Source of the DNA: Clostridia bacterium
GTDB lineage: Bacteria; Bacillota; Sulfobacillia; SLMV01
Length of the DNA: 47,519 bases
Assembly: GCA_003551215.1 (NCBI GenBank)
Contig: PUMD01000134.1
Span: forward strand, 1 to 47,519
Direction: 5' to 3'
Shown here: positions 34,860-43,077 of the stretch, piece after piece
How positions within the stretch are numbered: the first letter of the stretch is position 1
Layout: the number at the start of each line of letters is the position of its first letter
The notes under the pieces: model-generated
What the model saw: the letters and a program-made list of their open reading frames with translations, nothing else
Database searches by the model: none
Told to the model about the DNA's origin: nothing
Position numbers and translations under genes: made by a program

Positions 34860-35453
34860 ATGGGCAGCCGTTCTGTCAGGCTGATGTTCGCTGGTGCATG
34901 TATTATCCTGGTGGCTTCGGGAGGGTGTTTTGGGTCAGCCCTTCCCCGGGTGAGCCGCTTCCCCATTCCCGCTGCGGAGGATCTGTCTTGTGAGCCGAGA
35001 CTTTTCTGGCAGGCGGAGTTTGCCGGGGGACCGCTGATGTGGGCTGCCGACAGACGGGCTGGCATTGTTGTTGCCCACTGCGCCGGCCAAAAGCCATCCG
35101 AACTGGTAGCATTGAATCGGGAAGGCAGCATTCTTGCCCGGGTCGCAGTGCCCGGCCCGCTGGAGGTTGCAGGTTTTCGCTGCCGCGGAGGGGTCGTGGA
35201 GATGATCGCCTCTGACGGCAGTGGGCGGATGATCGTAGCCGCTGTTGATCAACATGGACGGAGGCATATGCCCTTACTGGAGGAACCTTACCCGTGGGAC
35301 GAGATGCATAAGCTTCAATACCACTGCACAGACGAGCAGCTGGACTTCGGCGTCACCGACGGCTACAGGTTCTCGCTTCAGTTTGACCGATGGGACGGGC
35401 GGGGAGTGATCAGGGCCTTTGTCAGAAGCCAGCAGCAGTGCCCTATCAGATGA
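34860..35453 (+). CDS. Small exported protein of unknown function
   Basis: The 197-residue product starts with a basic residue pair, a hydrophobic core (VRLMFAGACIILVASGGCFG) and a Cys at about residue 23, resembling a lipoprotein signal, though the positions before Cys (SGG) are not a classic lipobox. The rest is hydrophilic with beta-like stretches (LMWAADRRAGIVVAHC, GSILARVAVPGPLEVAGF, GGVVEMIASDGSGRMIVAAV), somewhat like a few blades of a propeller; compare the unknown protein at 16092-17345, which shows a similar texture. No family is recognised. GGGGG is upstream of the ATG at 34860. It is divergent from the M16 gene and its last 8 bases overlap the end of the convergent MBL gene. Confidence 0.6.
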   Translation: MGSRSVRLMFAGACIILVASGGCFGSALPRVSRFPIPAAEDLSCEPRLFWQAEFAGGPLMWAADRRAGIVVAHCAGQKPSELVALNREGSILARVAVPGPLEVAGFRCRGGVVEMIASDGSGRMIVAAVDQHGRRHMPLLEEPYPWDEMHKLQYHCTDEQLDFGVTDGYRFSLQFDRWDGRGVIRAFVRSQQQCPIR

Positions 35454-36195
35454 GGTACTGCTGACCTTCCCGGGCCATCCTAACCGGAGCTTCCGTGCTG
35501 CCCTGTGCTGCCCGGACCAGCTGCTCTTCATTGTGGTGCGGCCATATATGCGTAAGCAGCAGACGGCTGACCTGCGCCCTTTCCGCCAGCATTCCAGCTT
35601 CTGCGGCAGTCATATGCCGGCGTTGCTGCTCGTGCGGTGCTGTCAGATGAGTGGCCTCCGAAAGCAGCAGGTCCGCATCGCGGGCCAGCCTCTCCACCGG
35701 CTGACACAGCGCGGTGTCTCCTGTATACACCAACGTGCCCCGGTCAGTTTCTACGCGCACAGCCAGGGACGGGGTTTTTCCGTGTTGGCCGGCTGCAAAA
35801 GTCACAGCAAAGGGCCCCAGACTGAGGCAGTCTGAGACAGATATCTCCTCTGCGACAAGTACCTGCTCGTACTGCAGGCGGGAAAACTCCTCGGCTGGTT
35901 GGCCCGGCGCGAACACCGCAACTTCGGCTGGATGCGTCTCGTATGGACCCAGGCTCAGGGCGTAGCGCAGGATGAACAGATCAGAGATGTGGTCCGGATG
36001 CAGGTGGGATAAGATTACCCAGTTCAGCTCGGAAAAATCAATGTGGTCCTGCATGGCTGCAACACATCCGTTCCCGCAGTCCAGCATCAGAGTGCAGCCG
36101 CGGTGCTGCACCAGGTAGCCCGAACAGGCACCGCCTGGTGGAGGATAGGGTGAGTATCTGCCAAGTACTGTCATCTTCATCTTTGCGCAGGCCAA
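35446..36195 (-). CDS. MBL-fold metallohydrolase (YhfI-like, RNase Z / phosphodiesterase branch)
   Basis: The 249-residue product is a metallo-beta-lactamase-fold hydrolase. It has the start MTVLGRYSPYPPPGGACSGYLV, the metal site SHLHPDHISDLF (HxHxDH), a later metal Asp in YTGDTAL, and LLTHIWPHH near the end; this pattern fits the YhfI / cAMP-phosphodiesterase-like group rather than true RNase Z. Substrate unknown. The start is taken as TTG 36195, with GGGAGG six bases before it, although an ATG at 36180 would begin closer to the conserved part. The start lies inside the end of the gene at 36177, so the two are translationally coupled in one minus-strand operon. Confidence 0.85.
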   Translation of the reverse strand: MACAKMKMTVLGRYSPYPPPGGACSGYLVQHRGCTLMLDCGNGCVAAMQDHIDFSELNWVILSHLHPDHISDLFILRYALSLGPYETHPAEVAVFAPGQPAEEFSRLQYEQVLVAEEISVSDCLSLGPFAVTFAAGQHGKTPSLAVRVETDRGTLVYTGDTALCQPVERLARDADLLLSEATHLTAPHEQQRRHMTAAEAGMLAERAQVSRLLLTHIWPHHNEEQLVRAAQGSTEAPVRMAREGQQYLI

Positions 36196-36983
36196 AAGGT
36201 ACCTCCCGCTCCCCCCTCTGGGTCCACCGGCCAGAATGGCTTCTCACCCTTCACCGCATCAACTGCGCCCTTTGCGCCGCAGAGCTGCTTTTCGGTGCCT
36301 TCGACAAGGAGCCGTACGGCTCCTTCTGCGCCGCCGATTCCTCCGGAGGCGATGTGAAAGGCCTGCACACCGGCCATGATATCGAGTGCTTCAATCTCGG
36401 TGATGATCGTACCCCGCACCGGCATCATGCGCGGGACGTCAGAATCGTGAGCGCGCGGTCGATTCAACCTGGCGGCCACGTCCTCTACCTTGCAGGCTGT
36501 GGTCTTTTCCAGGCCCACTGGTATTATCAGGTTCAGACGTCTGCCGACGATATGCCCCCAGCTGCCGCCGATAGTGCCCCCTCCACCGAAGCCACCGATG
36601 AGTACCCCCGCAACCTGTCGTTCGTAGTTGAGAGCATTGGCTCCCTTTACGTAAATGTCACCTGGTTTCATGTGCTGCAGGGCGCTGAGACGGTCGAGGT
36701 CGGGGTCCAGCCTTCCTTCGCGCAGGACCACATCTGGATGCGGCTGGCTTCTGATGAAGTCACCTCTTTGCCTGTTGGCGGGTATGGTTATGCCAGACAG
36801 GTAAGTCTGACGGTCAAAGTCCTCGCCCAAGAGTTCTTCGACCAAATAGGCGTTGGTGGAGCCAGTAGGTATGACCATAATGCCCTCCTGCAGGATGTGC
36901 TTTACCTCCTTCATCTGCAGGACGGCCCGGGCTATAAGACGTTTGGATTCGGCTGGAGTCAGAACGAATTGACAGGTTGGCAT
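36177..36983 (-). CDS. Conserved protein of unknown function, Gly-rich, in MBL-GTPase operon
   Basis: The 268-residue product begins QFVLTPAESKRLIARAVLQM, followed by VIPTGSTNAYLVEELLG, which recalls the ribose-5-phosphate isomerase / CoA-transferase-like phosphate loop (G-S/T-T/S-N); this likeness is weak inference. Further blocks are KGANALNYERQVAGVLIGGFGGGGTIGG and NLIIPVGLEKT, and an ending with GGIGGAEGAVRLLVEG. No membrane helix or signal peptide. The highly conserved look suggests an enzyme. CAGGAGGTTGAACTCAT precedes ATG 36983. It lies 28 bases after the GTPase gene and overlaps the MBL gene by 19 bases. Confidence 0.72.
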   Translation of the reverse strand: MPTCQFVLTPAESKRLIARAVLQMKEVKHILQEGIMVIPTGSTNAYLVEELLGEDFDRQTYLSGITIPANRQRGDFIRSQPHPDVVLREGRLDPDLDRLSALQHMKPGDIYVKGANALNYERQVAGVLIGGFGGGGTIGGSWGHIVGRRLNLIIPVGLEKTTACKVEDVAARLNRPRAHDSDVPRMMPVRGTIITEIEALDIMAGVQAFHIASGGIGGAEGAVRLLVEGTEKQLCGAKGAVDAVKGEKPFWPVDPEGGAGGTFWPAQR

Positions 36984-37011
36984 ATGAGTTCAACCTCCTG
37001 CTGTGGGATAA

Positions 37012-38055
37012 TCACTGCGCGCTGTGCACTTCCAGTACATCGCCGTCGCTGAGCACGTAATCCCGGCCCACGCGCTGGGCATCGAAGGTGTTGTCTCCCC
37101 AGACGCGGGCATACTTGAAGGTGCGCCCGACTTCTTTGTGTATGGTACGGGCGAGGTCCAGTGCGGTCGACCCCCGGTCCAGCACGAATGGTGCACTGAA
37201 GTCAGGCTCTCGCCCCGGCGGCCGGGTATAGACCCGCACTTTGCCCAGCAGATGCCAGATTTTCCCTGGGAGGTCCGCCAGGCTGTCATCCGATTTGACC
37301 GAGGTCGTCACAGCCGGCAGATAGGGAAGACCTTCTTCCTGCCACATTTCCTGCAGCAGCATGTGTCGGATCTCTGCCCCGTCGCGATCGTTTTTATTCA
37401 AAACCACCATAGCCGGATATGATATTCTGGGTTCTTCGTCCTCCTCAGGCGGTTGCCCGAGAAACTGCTTTTCACCTGAGTGCTCTGGGCACCGGAGGGG
37501 AAGGTTCTTGTCCTGAAGAAATTGCAGGGCTGCCGTTGTTTTGCTCAGTATGTCATCGTCAGAAGCATCAAGCACCAGCAGCACAGCGTTGGCCGCCTGA
37601 ATCACCTGCGGCAACCAGGAAGGCGACATATCCGGATGCAGCGGGGGCAGGTCCACCAGCTGAATCTGCACATTTTTGTAATCCAGCATGGCCGGAGCCG
37701 GCATAACTGTAGAAAAGGGGTAATCGCCTATTTCAGGTTCAGCGTTGGTCAGGGCGGCAACCAGGGATGACTTTCCTGAGTTTGCCGGACCGGCGACAAC
37801 CACCTGACCGCAACCCTGCCGTTGTACAACCCAGTCGGGACGCCGTTTGCCGACGGATTTCTTTGCCCGTGTTTCCTTTTGCTCACGGGCTTTGGCCAGT
37901 CTTTGTTTGATATCGCCCTGCATTTTCTCCGTCCCCTTGTGCTTGGGGATGGTGGAAAGCATATCCTGCAGGGCGTCAATCTTTTCATCGAGGTTCTGTG
38001 CAGAACGCCATCTTTTTTCCGCCTCGTAGTATTCGGGGGTAAGATTGGCTGGCAT
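37012..38055 (-). CDS. OBG/DRG-like GTPase with C-terminal TGS domain
   Basis: The 347-residue product is a translation-factor-class GTPase of the OBG-HflX superfamily. A helical N-terminal part with many Lys/Arg/Glu (to ~75) precedes the G domain: G1 GPANSGKS (89-96), the YPFSTVMPAPAML switch region (compare YPFTT in Obg/DRG), G3 VDLPPLHPD (where most have DTPG), and G4 LNKND. The C-terminal 75 residues, from VRVYTRPPGREPDF, are a TGS domain ending GDVLEVH. The Leu-Pro change at G3 is unusual (DLPP in place of DLPG). DRG-like proteins bind ribosomes in eukaryotes and archaea; the bacterial role is not established. AAGGAGGTCAGTT precedes ATG 38055. Confidence 0.88.
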   Translation of the reverse strand: MPANLTPEYYEAEKRWRSAQNLDEKIDALQDMLSTIPKHKGTEKMQGDIKQRLAKAREQKETRAKKSVGKRRPDWVVQRQGCGQVVVAGPANSGKSSLVAALTNAEPEIGDYPFSTVMPAPAMLDYKNVQIQLVDLPPLHPDMSPSWLPQVIQAANAVLLVLDASDDDILSKTTAALQFLQDKNLPLRCPEHSGEKQFLGQPPEEDEEPRISYPAMVVLNKNDRDGAEIRHMLLQEMWQEEGLPYLPAVTTSVKSDDSLADLPGKIWHLLGKVRVYTRPPGREPDFSAPFVLDRGSTALDLARTIHKEVGRTFKYARVWGDNTFDAQRVGRDYVLSDGDVLEVHSAQ

Positions 38056-38197
38056 AACTGACCTCCTTTCTGCACAGGCTGCATCCGCACTGTCTATATT
38101 ATCAGAAATCGGCCTTCAGCTCATCTGCTGCCTCACATCCAGGACAAGCAGACTGCGCTGATTCTCCGGGGCCCATGAAGGGCCATCTGTTTTGCTT

Positions 38198-38203
38198 TAT
38201 AAT
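38198..38203 (+). promoter_or_regulatory. TATAAT -10 element for the MBL gene at 38246
   Basis: A perfect TATAAT lies 43 bases before the GTG start, in the divergent gap between the GTPase and MBL genes. No convincing -35 is seen at 16-18 bases. Confidence 0.35.
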
Positions 38204-38245
38204 GCGGGTGTATGGGGCGTAGGTTCGTAAACGGAGGTGAGTGCG

Positions 38246-39226
38246 GTGCGGCAGCTGTCGGTGGCTCAGGCTTGCTATATCGGGGGAAGTCAGATGCAGG
38301 AGGTCGGGAAAAGACATTTCAGCAGCAATGTATATCTGCTGATGGATTCGGGGGAGTGCGCCCTGATTGACGCTGGCGGGGGGCAGGTGTCGGTGAGCCG
38401 GCTGCAAAGACGGATGTCAGCAGATGGCCTGCGGTTGCGCTGGATCATCCTCACTCACTATCACTACGACCACGTGAGAAATGCTCAATCAATCCAGAAT
38501 GAGTTTCCCGCCGCAGAGACGGTCTGTCACCGGCGGGATGCCCCGTTCATCAGACGGCCATCCTGCATTCTGGATGGAACCTTCACAAACCGGTGGCTTG
38601 GCGGTTCTCTGCATGAGACCTTCCGTCAGATGAACCGCTGCATTGGAGAGTATGAAGAGTACAGAAGGCAATTTATAGAGATATATCAATCCGCGGCAGT
38701 CGACTGGGTTATCTGTCGCCCCACGCCGTTGCGCCTGGGAAACCTGTGGCTTCATCTTCTTCCCACGCCGGGGCATTCTCCCGGGAGTCTCAGTATCTGG
38801 GTACCGGAGCACAGGCTGGTTTTCTGCGGCGATCTCCCGCTATGGTGTGGACCCGCACAGCCACATCCCTTTGGAAATTACCGGCGCTGGAGAGAGAGCC
38901 TGCATCAGATTCGCGGACTTCAGCCGGCCTGCCTGGCGTGGGGCCACTCGGTGCCGACTGAGGGAACGGACCGCTGCCGACGGCTGATCGACCGCGTTTT
39001 AGACCATGCTCGCTCGATGACACAGAATCTTGTGCGTTGCCTTGACCGGAGGGGCCGGACTGTCTCCGAGCTGGCCCCTGCAGTGGCGGATGAACGCATG
39101 CTTCAGTCCCCGGGGCAGCGCCGCCTTATTGAAGATTCCGTGCACAGCATGCTCCACTGGCTGAAGGATGAGGGCAAAGCAACCTGCAGGACCGGCTATT
39201 CTGCAGTGCAGTGGTTTGCTGAATAG
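38246..39226 (+). CDS. MBL-fold metallohydrolase
   Basis: The 326-residue product is a second metallo-beta-lactamase-fold enzyme, of the glyoxalase-II-like type. Metal-site motifs are LTHYHYDHVRNA (HxHxDH), LLPTPGHSPGSLSIWV with the next His, FCGDLPLW with the bridging Asp, and AWGHSVP. The C-terminal 90 residues form a helical region resembling a small winged-helix add-on (HARSMTQNLVRCLDRRGRTVSELAPAV). Start GTG 38246 is chosen since GGAGGTGA (38233-38240) is the SD; the upstream GTG lies within it. Substrate unknown. It is convergent with the asparaginase gene. Confidence 0.85.
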   Translation: MRQLSVAQACYIGGSQMQEVGKRHFSSNVYLLMDSGECALIDAGGGQVSVSRLQRRMSADGLRLRWIILTHYHYDHVRNAQSIQNEFPAAETVCHRRDAPFIRRPSCILDGTFTNRWLGGSLHETFRQMNRCIGEYEEYRRQFIEIYQSAAVDWVICRPTPLRLGNLWLHLLPTPGHSPGSLSIWVPEHRLVFCGDLPLWCGPAQPHPFGNYRRWRESLHQIRGLQPACLAWGHSVPTEGTDRCRRLIDRVLDHARSMTQNLVRCLDRRGRTVSELAPAVADERMLQSPGQRRLIEDSVHSMLHWLKDEGKATCRTGYSAVQWFAE

Positions 39227-39227
39227 G

Positions 39228-39269
39228 CCATTTGCTTCTGCAGCCTCCGGAGTCTGAAGGGGCAGATGG
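39228..39269. terminator. Stem-loop between convergent MBL and asparaginase genes
   Basis: CCATTTGC (39228-39235) pairs with GCAGATGG (39262-39269) with one G-T pair, and CTTC/GAAG with a CTCCGGAG core sits inside. It may end transcription from both sides; no clear T-run. Confidence 0.4.
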
Positions 39270-39285
39270 TAGTTTCCGGACCGGT

Positions 39286-40254
39286 TCACCCAAACAGTGA
39301 CATCGCCTTCTTTCGGTCCTGACCCCAGAGACTCAGGGTGAGCATCAGCAGTATTCTCGATTTGACTGCATTGTATCGTCCAGCCCAGATGAGGTGGTCT
39401 CCTGTCGGCCGGCTGCGCGTTGGCCCAAAGGGACAGCGTGAGGTCACCACGACCAGGGTTCCCCCGGATGCGGCATCCTGCAGGGCTCTGTACATGCCGA
39501 CCGGAAGCGCGCCCCGGCCGGCGGCCTGCACCACTATACCCGCGATGTCATCCTGTAGGGCAGCCCGAATTTCCGATTCGTCTGAACCCATCCCGGCCTG
39601 CAAGACTACCACTCTGCCCGTCAGGTCCTTGGGAGTGGGCAGGATGCGGGGCCTTTCGGGCCTGCGGGTCAGAGTGACCGCTGCCCCGGGTCCGACGTAC
39701 CCCACAGGACCGTGATCGGAGACGAAAGAGTCAAGCGCCCAGGTGTGCCCCTTGGTGACTTCCCAGGCGGCGTGGATCTCTTCGTTCATGACGACCATCG
39801 TTCCCAGCTCAGCTGCGGCAGTACTGGCGGCAGCCAGGCACGCGGCGGCCAGATTTCGGGGACCGTCCTCTCCTGCGCTGCCAGCCGGACGCATGGCACC
39901 GGTCACCGCAATTGGCTGGGGCCTTTGCCACAGCCGGGACAAAAGGAAGGCGGTTTCTTCCAGCATATCGGTCCCGTGTGTGATCACCAGTCCATCGGCT
40001 CCTTCATCAGCTGCGGTTTCACACTCCTCCTTCAGGCGAAGAATGTCGCCTGCGTTCAGGCGGCTTGATGGCACAGAGGAAAAATCGTATCCGGTGACAC
40101 TCACTCCGTCAAGCGGGCTGCGGTGCCTTATTTTATCCAGCAACTGCCCCGCGTCCAGGCGCTCGGCATCGGGATAATTCACGGGAGTAGCTATGGTACC
40201 GCCTGTGGCCAGCAGAGCAATGTGTGTGCTTTGGTGGTTGTGCGGCTTTGGCAT
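39286..40254 (-). CDS. L-asparaginase (type I/II fold)
   Basis: The enzyme hydrolyses asparagine to aspartate and ammonia. The 322-residue product carries the first catalytic Thr in LLATGGTIATP (T20), the second Thr-Asp in ITHGTDMLEETA, the IAVTGAMRP strand, and the Lys region EVTKGHTWALDSF. There is no signal peptide, which argues for a cytosolic enzyme although the motif text resembles type II. ATG 40254 is chosen because AAGGGAGGTCACAG precedes it and the family start follows at once; the frame stays open for 96 more codons upstream but that part is not protein-like. Aspartate released could feed the lysine/dipicolinate pathway encoded elsewhere in the window. Confidence 0.92.
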   Translation of the reverse strand: MPKPHNHQSTHIALLATGGTIATPVNYPDAERLDAGQLLDKIRHRSPLDGVSVTGYDFSSVPSSRLNAGDILRLKEECETAADEGADGLVITHGTDMLEETAFLLSRLWQRPQPIAVTGAMRPAGSAGEDGPRNLAAACLAAASTAAAELGTMVVMNEEIHAAWEVTKGHTWALDSFVSDHGPVGYVGPGAAVTLTRRPERPRILPTPKDLTGRVVVLQAGMGSDESEIRAALQDDIAGIVVQAAGRGALPVGMYRALQDAASGGTLVVVTSRCPFGPTRSRPTGDHLIWAGRYNAVKSRILLMLTLSLWGQDRKKAMSLFG

Positions 40255-40366
40255 CTGTGACCTCCCTTTCTGTGCGCTTGATATGTAATGCGCATGCGGC
40301 GTATCCATATATTTCTCCAATAACTGCTCAGCTTCCTTGTCCGGATTAGCTGCGGGCAGGCAGCAG

Positions 40367-40392
40367 TTGACATAACATAAATTGAGTAAATT
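40367..40392 (+). promoter_or_regulatory. AT-rich promoter region ahead of the Com-like gene
   Basis: A perfect TTGACA (40367-40372) is followed by an AT-rich stretch with TAAATT (40387-40392) at only 14 bases. The spacing is short for sigma A, but the composition stands out from the GC-rich surroundings. The divergent asparaginase gene begins about 110 bases away and may share the region. Confidence 0.35.
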
Positions 40393-40511
40393 TTTCGTCA
40401 CTCGAAAAAGATATGTCGCTGGTGACCGGAGAAGATCTCGGCTACTTGGCCAAATGGTCAAGCTGCGGCTGGTTGGGAGCCCGCAGCTGGTCTTGCAGAG
40501 GAGGGGGATCG

Positions 40512-40739
40512 ATGGCTGATACTGAGTTGATAGGTGAACCAAGCAGGTGCTTGTGCAACAAGCTGTTGTTCACCCGCACAGATGATCTCGTAATAATCAA
40601 GTGCTCTCGCTGCAAGCGTTACATGGTGGTGCAGACCCGCGGGGTGGAGTCGGTGAAGACATATGATCTGAACGCGGCGGGGGAGGAAGCCTCCCCGGAG
40701 ATATTCTCCAAACTGGATGAGCTGGCCGACGACCAGTAG
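40512..40739 (+). CDS. Small Com-like zinc finger protein
   Basis: The 75-residue product closely resembles the zinc finger of phage Mu Com, an RNA-binding activator of translation: RCLCNKLLF (Cys 13 and 15) followed by IIKCSRCKRYMVV (Cys 31 and 34). In Com the first pair is C-x-x-C, while here it is C-x-C, one residue shorter. The C-terminal part is acidic and without further motifs. GAGGAGGGGGATCG precedes ATG 40512. Small Com-like proteins occur widely outside phages, and I see no other phage gene nearby, so this is probably a resident gene. Function is likely nucleic-acid binding, by inference. Confidence 0.78.
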   Translation: MADTELIGEPSRCLCNKLLFTRTDDLVIIKCSRCKRYMVVQTRGVESVKTYDLNAAGEEASPEIFSKLDELADDQ

Positions 40740-40776
40740 AAGTGTTTTGCGGCCTGGGGTGGGCACCGCGTCTGGC

Positions 40777-41682
40777 TCACATATATTCCCCTGAGAGTAT
40801 CTTCTCCACCTCAGCCGCATTGAACCGGTAGCTGCTGCGGCAGAACTCGCAGTTTACCTCCACATAACCTTCATCGTTGACGATATCTTCAATCTCATCC
40901 TTCTTTATTGACCGGAGGACCTGTGCTGATCTGTGCCGATCACATCGGCAGTGAAAACGCAGTTCATCTGCGGCTATCTGGCGTATTGCCAGGCCTTCTG
41001 TGAGCCTCTTGGCCAGCGCCTCGGGGGTAGCGCCGCGGGCTATCATGCGGCTTATGGAATCGATCTGTGATGTGCGCTGAGCAATATCCTGCAGGACACT
41101 GCTGCGGCGGGCGGTCATTTCGTCTTCCTCCTGCTCGGTCGGAAGGGCCTGGACCATGAACCCTCCGGAGGCTTCAACTTCATTTTCGCCCGATACCAGA
41201 ACTCCGACACCCACTGCCGATGGTATCTGCTCGGAGGTAGTCAAATAGTAGGCTATATCCGCTCCAATCTCTCCATTTACCAGCGGGGCGGAGCCGCTGT
41301 ACGGTTCTCCGAGACCCAGATCGTAGGAGACCACCACCTGCCCCCGTCCAACCACCGAGGCGACGTCGAGCTTGCCTTCCGGGTTGGGAGGAAGGTGAGC
41401 CCGGGGATTCTGCACGTACCCGCGCAGGTTGCCCTCGGCATCGCAGGTGGCTACCAGTCTTCCTGCCGGGCCATCACCGTCGATGAATACAGTCAGAATG
41501 TTGCTGTCTTTCAGCGTTGAACCCAGCAGGGCAGCGGAAGTGATGGTCCTCCCCAGCGCTGCCGTGGTAGTCGGTGATGCCTGGTGTTTTGTCTGCGCTG
41601 TGGCTGTTGTCTGGGTGGTATCTGCAGTCACAACTCGTATCCGAACATCTTCGGCGAGAAACCTCAGTCTTGTGTCGCCCAC
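40777..41682 (-). CDS. hslO: Hsp33 redox-regulated chaperone
   Basis: Hsp33 is a cytosolic holdase switched on by oxidation of four zinc-bound cysteines. The 301-residue product has the substrate-binding N-domain (TTTAALGRTITSAALLGSTLK, RLVATCDAEGNLRGYVQNP, YSGSAPLVNGEIGADIAYYL) and the C-terminal redox switch with HCRCD (C-x-C) and NCEFC (C-x-x-C). All four cysteines are present. The start is GTG 41682, preceded by ACGGAGGTGCTGAGTCA. In an anaerobe the protein fits a need to survive oxygen exposure. It is convergent with the Com-like gene, 37 bases apart. Confidence 0.95.
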   Translation of the reverse strand: MGDTRLRFLAEDVRIRVVTADTTQTTATAQTKHQASPTTTAALGRTITSAALLGSTLKDSNILTVFIDGDGPAGRLVATCDAEGNLRGYVQNPRAHLPPNPEGKLDVASVVGRGQVVVSYDLGLGEPYSGSAPLVNGEIGADIAYYLTTSEQIPSAVGVGVLVSGENEVEASGGFMVQALPTEQEEDEMTARRSSVLQDIAQRTSQIDSISRMIARGATPEALAKRLTEGLAIRQIAADELRFHCRCDRHRSAQVLRSIKKDEIEDIVNDEGYVEVNCEFCRSSYRFNAAEVEKILSGEYM

Positions 41683-41803
41683 TGACTCAGCACCTCCGTA
41701 TTGACATTCGAATATATTCTGGCCTGCCTGGTTCCGCGTCGGTGGTTGCCGATTTGCCCGTAGGGCTCCGGGCAGGCAAGGTCCATATTAACCTTTGCAG
41801 CAG

Positions 41804-41848
41804 CGGATAAAATGATAACCCCCCGCCCGACCATATGAGCGGGGAGTT
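41804..41848 (-). terminator. Terminator after the SleB-like gene
   Basis: AACCCCCCGC (41817-41826) pairs with GCGGGGAGTT (41839-41848) with one mismatch. On the minus strand it is followed by ATCATTTTATCC, moderately T-rich. It lies 25 bases beyond the stop of the SleB-like gene. Confidence 0.55.
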
Positions 41849-41872
41849 GTTGTGCAGCTGCGGTTGATAATC

Positions 41873-42853
41873 CTATTCAGCCTGACCGGCGAAAACATGG
41901 GAGCCTATGCGGCTGTAAACAGGTAGGCTTTCGGCCCATCGGAGTGTTGAGGGGCTGGTTATACGGTCAGGATTGAAGAAGTAGACTGCTCCATCTGTGG
42001 GGTCCTCGCCCGACAGGGCACGTTCGCCTGCTTTTTCAGCATCCGACAGGACCGGCCGGTCTATCTGCCCGTTGTCCACCGGGCAGAACTGGCCGGGCTG
42101 CATTATTACGCCCTTGACCGTATCCGGGAAATCAGGCGACTCCACCCGGTTAAGCACCACCGCCCCTACGGCCACCATCCCTTCGAAGGGCTCGTTGGGA
42201 GCCTCTGCGCTGATGAGGCGAACAAGCAAGTCCATCTCCTCATCTGTCGGGTCATATATTGTCTCTGAATCTGAATCATCTTCAGTGCCTTCGGGCTCCC
42301 AGCCGGCTATCCACCGGTTATGTTCCTCGATCTGCTCTGCGCTGACTTCCATTCCGGTAATCTGGACTTCGCGTTCGACCTGGTCCCACTGGACCTCCCA
42401 GTTGAAGACATCGGCCAGAAAACGCACCGAGACCAAAAGATAATCCCCTTCTGTGACAGGGGGGACCTTCTGTTCGAGTACTTGTTCTGGGGTGCGGGCC
42501 TGCGGTCGGGATTCGACCACCAGGAGCTGTAAATCGGGGGAGCGGTACCGGTAAGCGCCGGACTTTGGGTAGAAGGTCCCGTGTCCGCCGGTTATAAACT
42601 CGACATCCTGAATGGGGATCATCGCGTATCCATCGATGATCTGCACGGGGATTGAGGTGCTGAAGGATTCACCATTTACCGTCAGCGTTACGGGCGAGGA
42701 CGCGTGAGCCCTCGGTATTGCCCCGTTTGCCACTAGACTCACCAGCACCAGCACAGCTACCAGCGCGGCTACTCTCACCCTGAACACCTGTGAACAGGGT
42801 CCAGTGAGCCTGATACTATCAGATTCGTCCCCTGAGTAGTTCACTTCGTTCAT
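41873..42853 (-). CDS. Cell wall hydrolase SleB-like, with copper-amine-oxidase-N-type domain
   Basis: The 326-residue product has a basic/hydrophobic export segment (about 25-50, VAALVAVLVLVSLVANGA, ending PRAHASS, a likely signal-peptidase site), a stalk domain of the copper amine oxidase N-terminal type (about 52-170; VTLTVNGESFSTSIPVQIIDGYAMIPI, LLVSVRFLADVFNWEVQWD) and a C-terminal SleB / hydrolase_2 domain (about 205-326). The latter has LLVRLISAEAPNEPFEGMVAVGAVVLNRV with the likely catalytic Glu, VIMQPGQFCPV, and the FFNPD motif. SleB-type enzymes open the spore cortex during germination; relatives also act in vegetative cells. ATG 42853 directly abuts GGAAGG, so GTG 42844 may be the true start. 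A promoter lies at 42910-42937. Confidence 0.85.
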   Translation of the reverse strand: MNEVNYSGDESDSIRLTGPCSQVFRVRVAALVAVLVLVSLVANGAIPRAHASSPVTLTVNGESFSTSIPVQIIDGYAMIPIQDVEFITGGHGTFYPKSGAYRYRSPDLQLLVVESRPQARTPEQVLEQKVPPVTEGDYLLVSVRFLADVFNWEVQWDQVEREVQITGMEVSAEQIEEHNRWIAGWEPEGTEDDSDSETIYDPTDEEMDLLVRLISAEAPNEPFEGMVAVGAVVLNRVESPDFPDTVKGVIMQPGQFCPVDNGQIDRPVLSDAEKAGERALSGEDPTDGAVYFFNPDRITSPSTLRWAESLPVYSRIGSHVFAGQAE

Positions 42854-42909
42854 CCTTCCGGGTCTTGTCTTTGTTCGAAGTTTTACTACACGTCAGCTTC
42901 TGTATTATG

Positions 42910-42937
42910 ATTATCTTTATGTAGGGGAGGTTGTAAA
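42910..42937 (-). promoter_or_regulatory. Promoter for the SleB-like gene
   Basis: On the minus strand TTTACA (42932-42937) and GATAAT (42910-42915) are spaced by 16 bases, both one mismatch from the sigma-A consensus. The region is AT-rich against its surroundings. Confidence 0.5.
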
Positions 42938-43077
42938 CTGCTATTTGGGTCATTTCCTTTACAGGTTTTTTACAATGAGCCCTTTTTGCCCCGACGTATA
43001 GCGACCAAAAGGGTCTGGCGGAGCACTCAGATCGACAGGTTATCTGGACAGTAGATCATGACCAGGGAGGCAGAAAT

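Noticed and set aside
40255-40542. N-terminal extension of asparaginase of 96 codons
   Set aside because: The translation is not conserved-looking, crosses the AT-rich promoter region, and a strong SD fixes the start at 40254.
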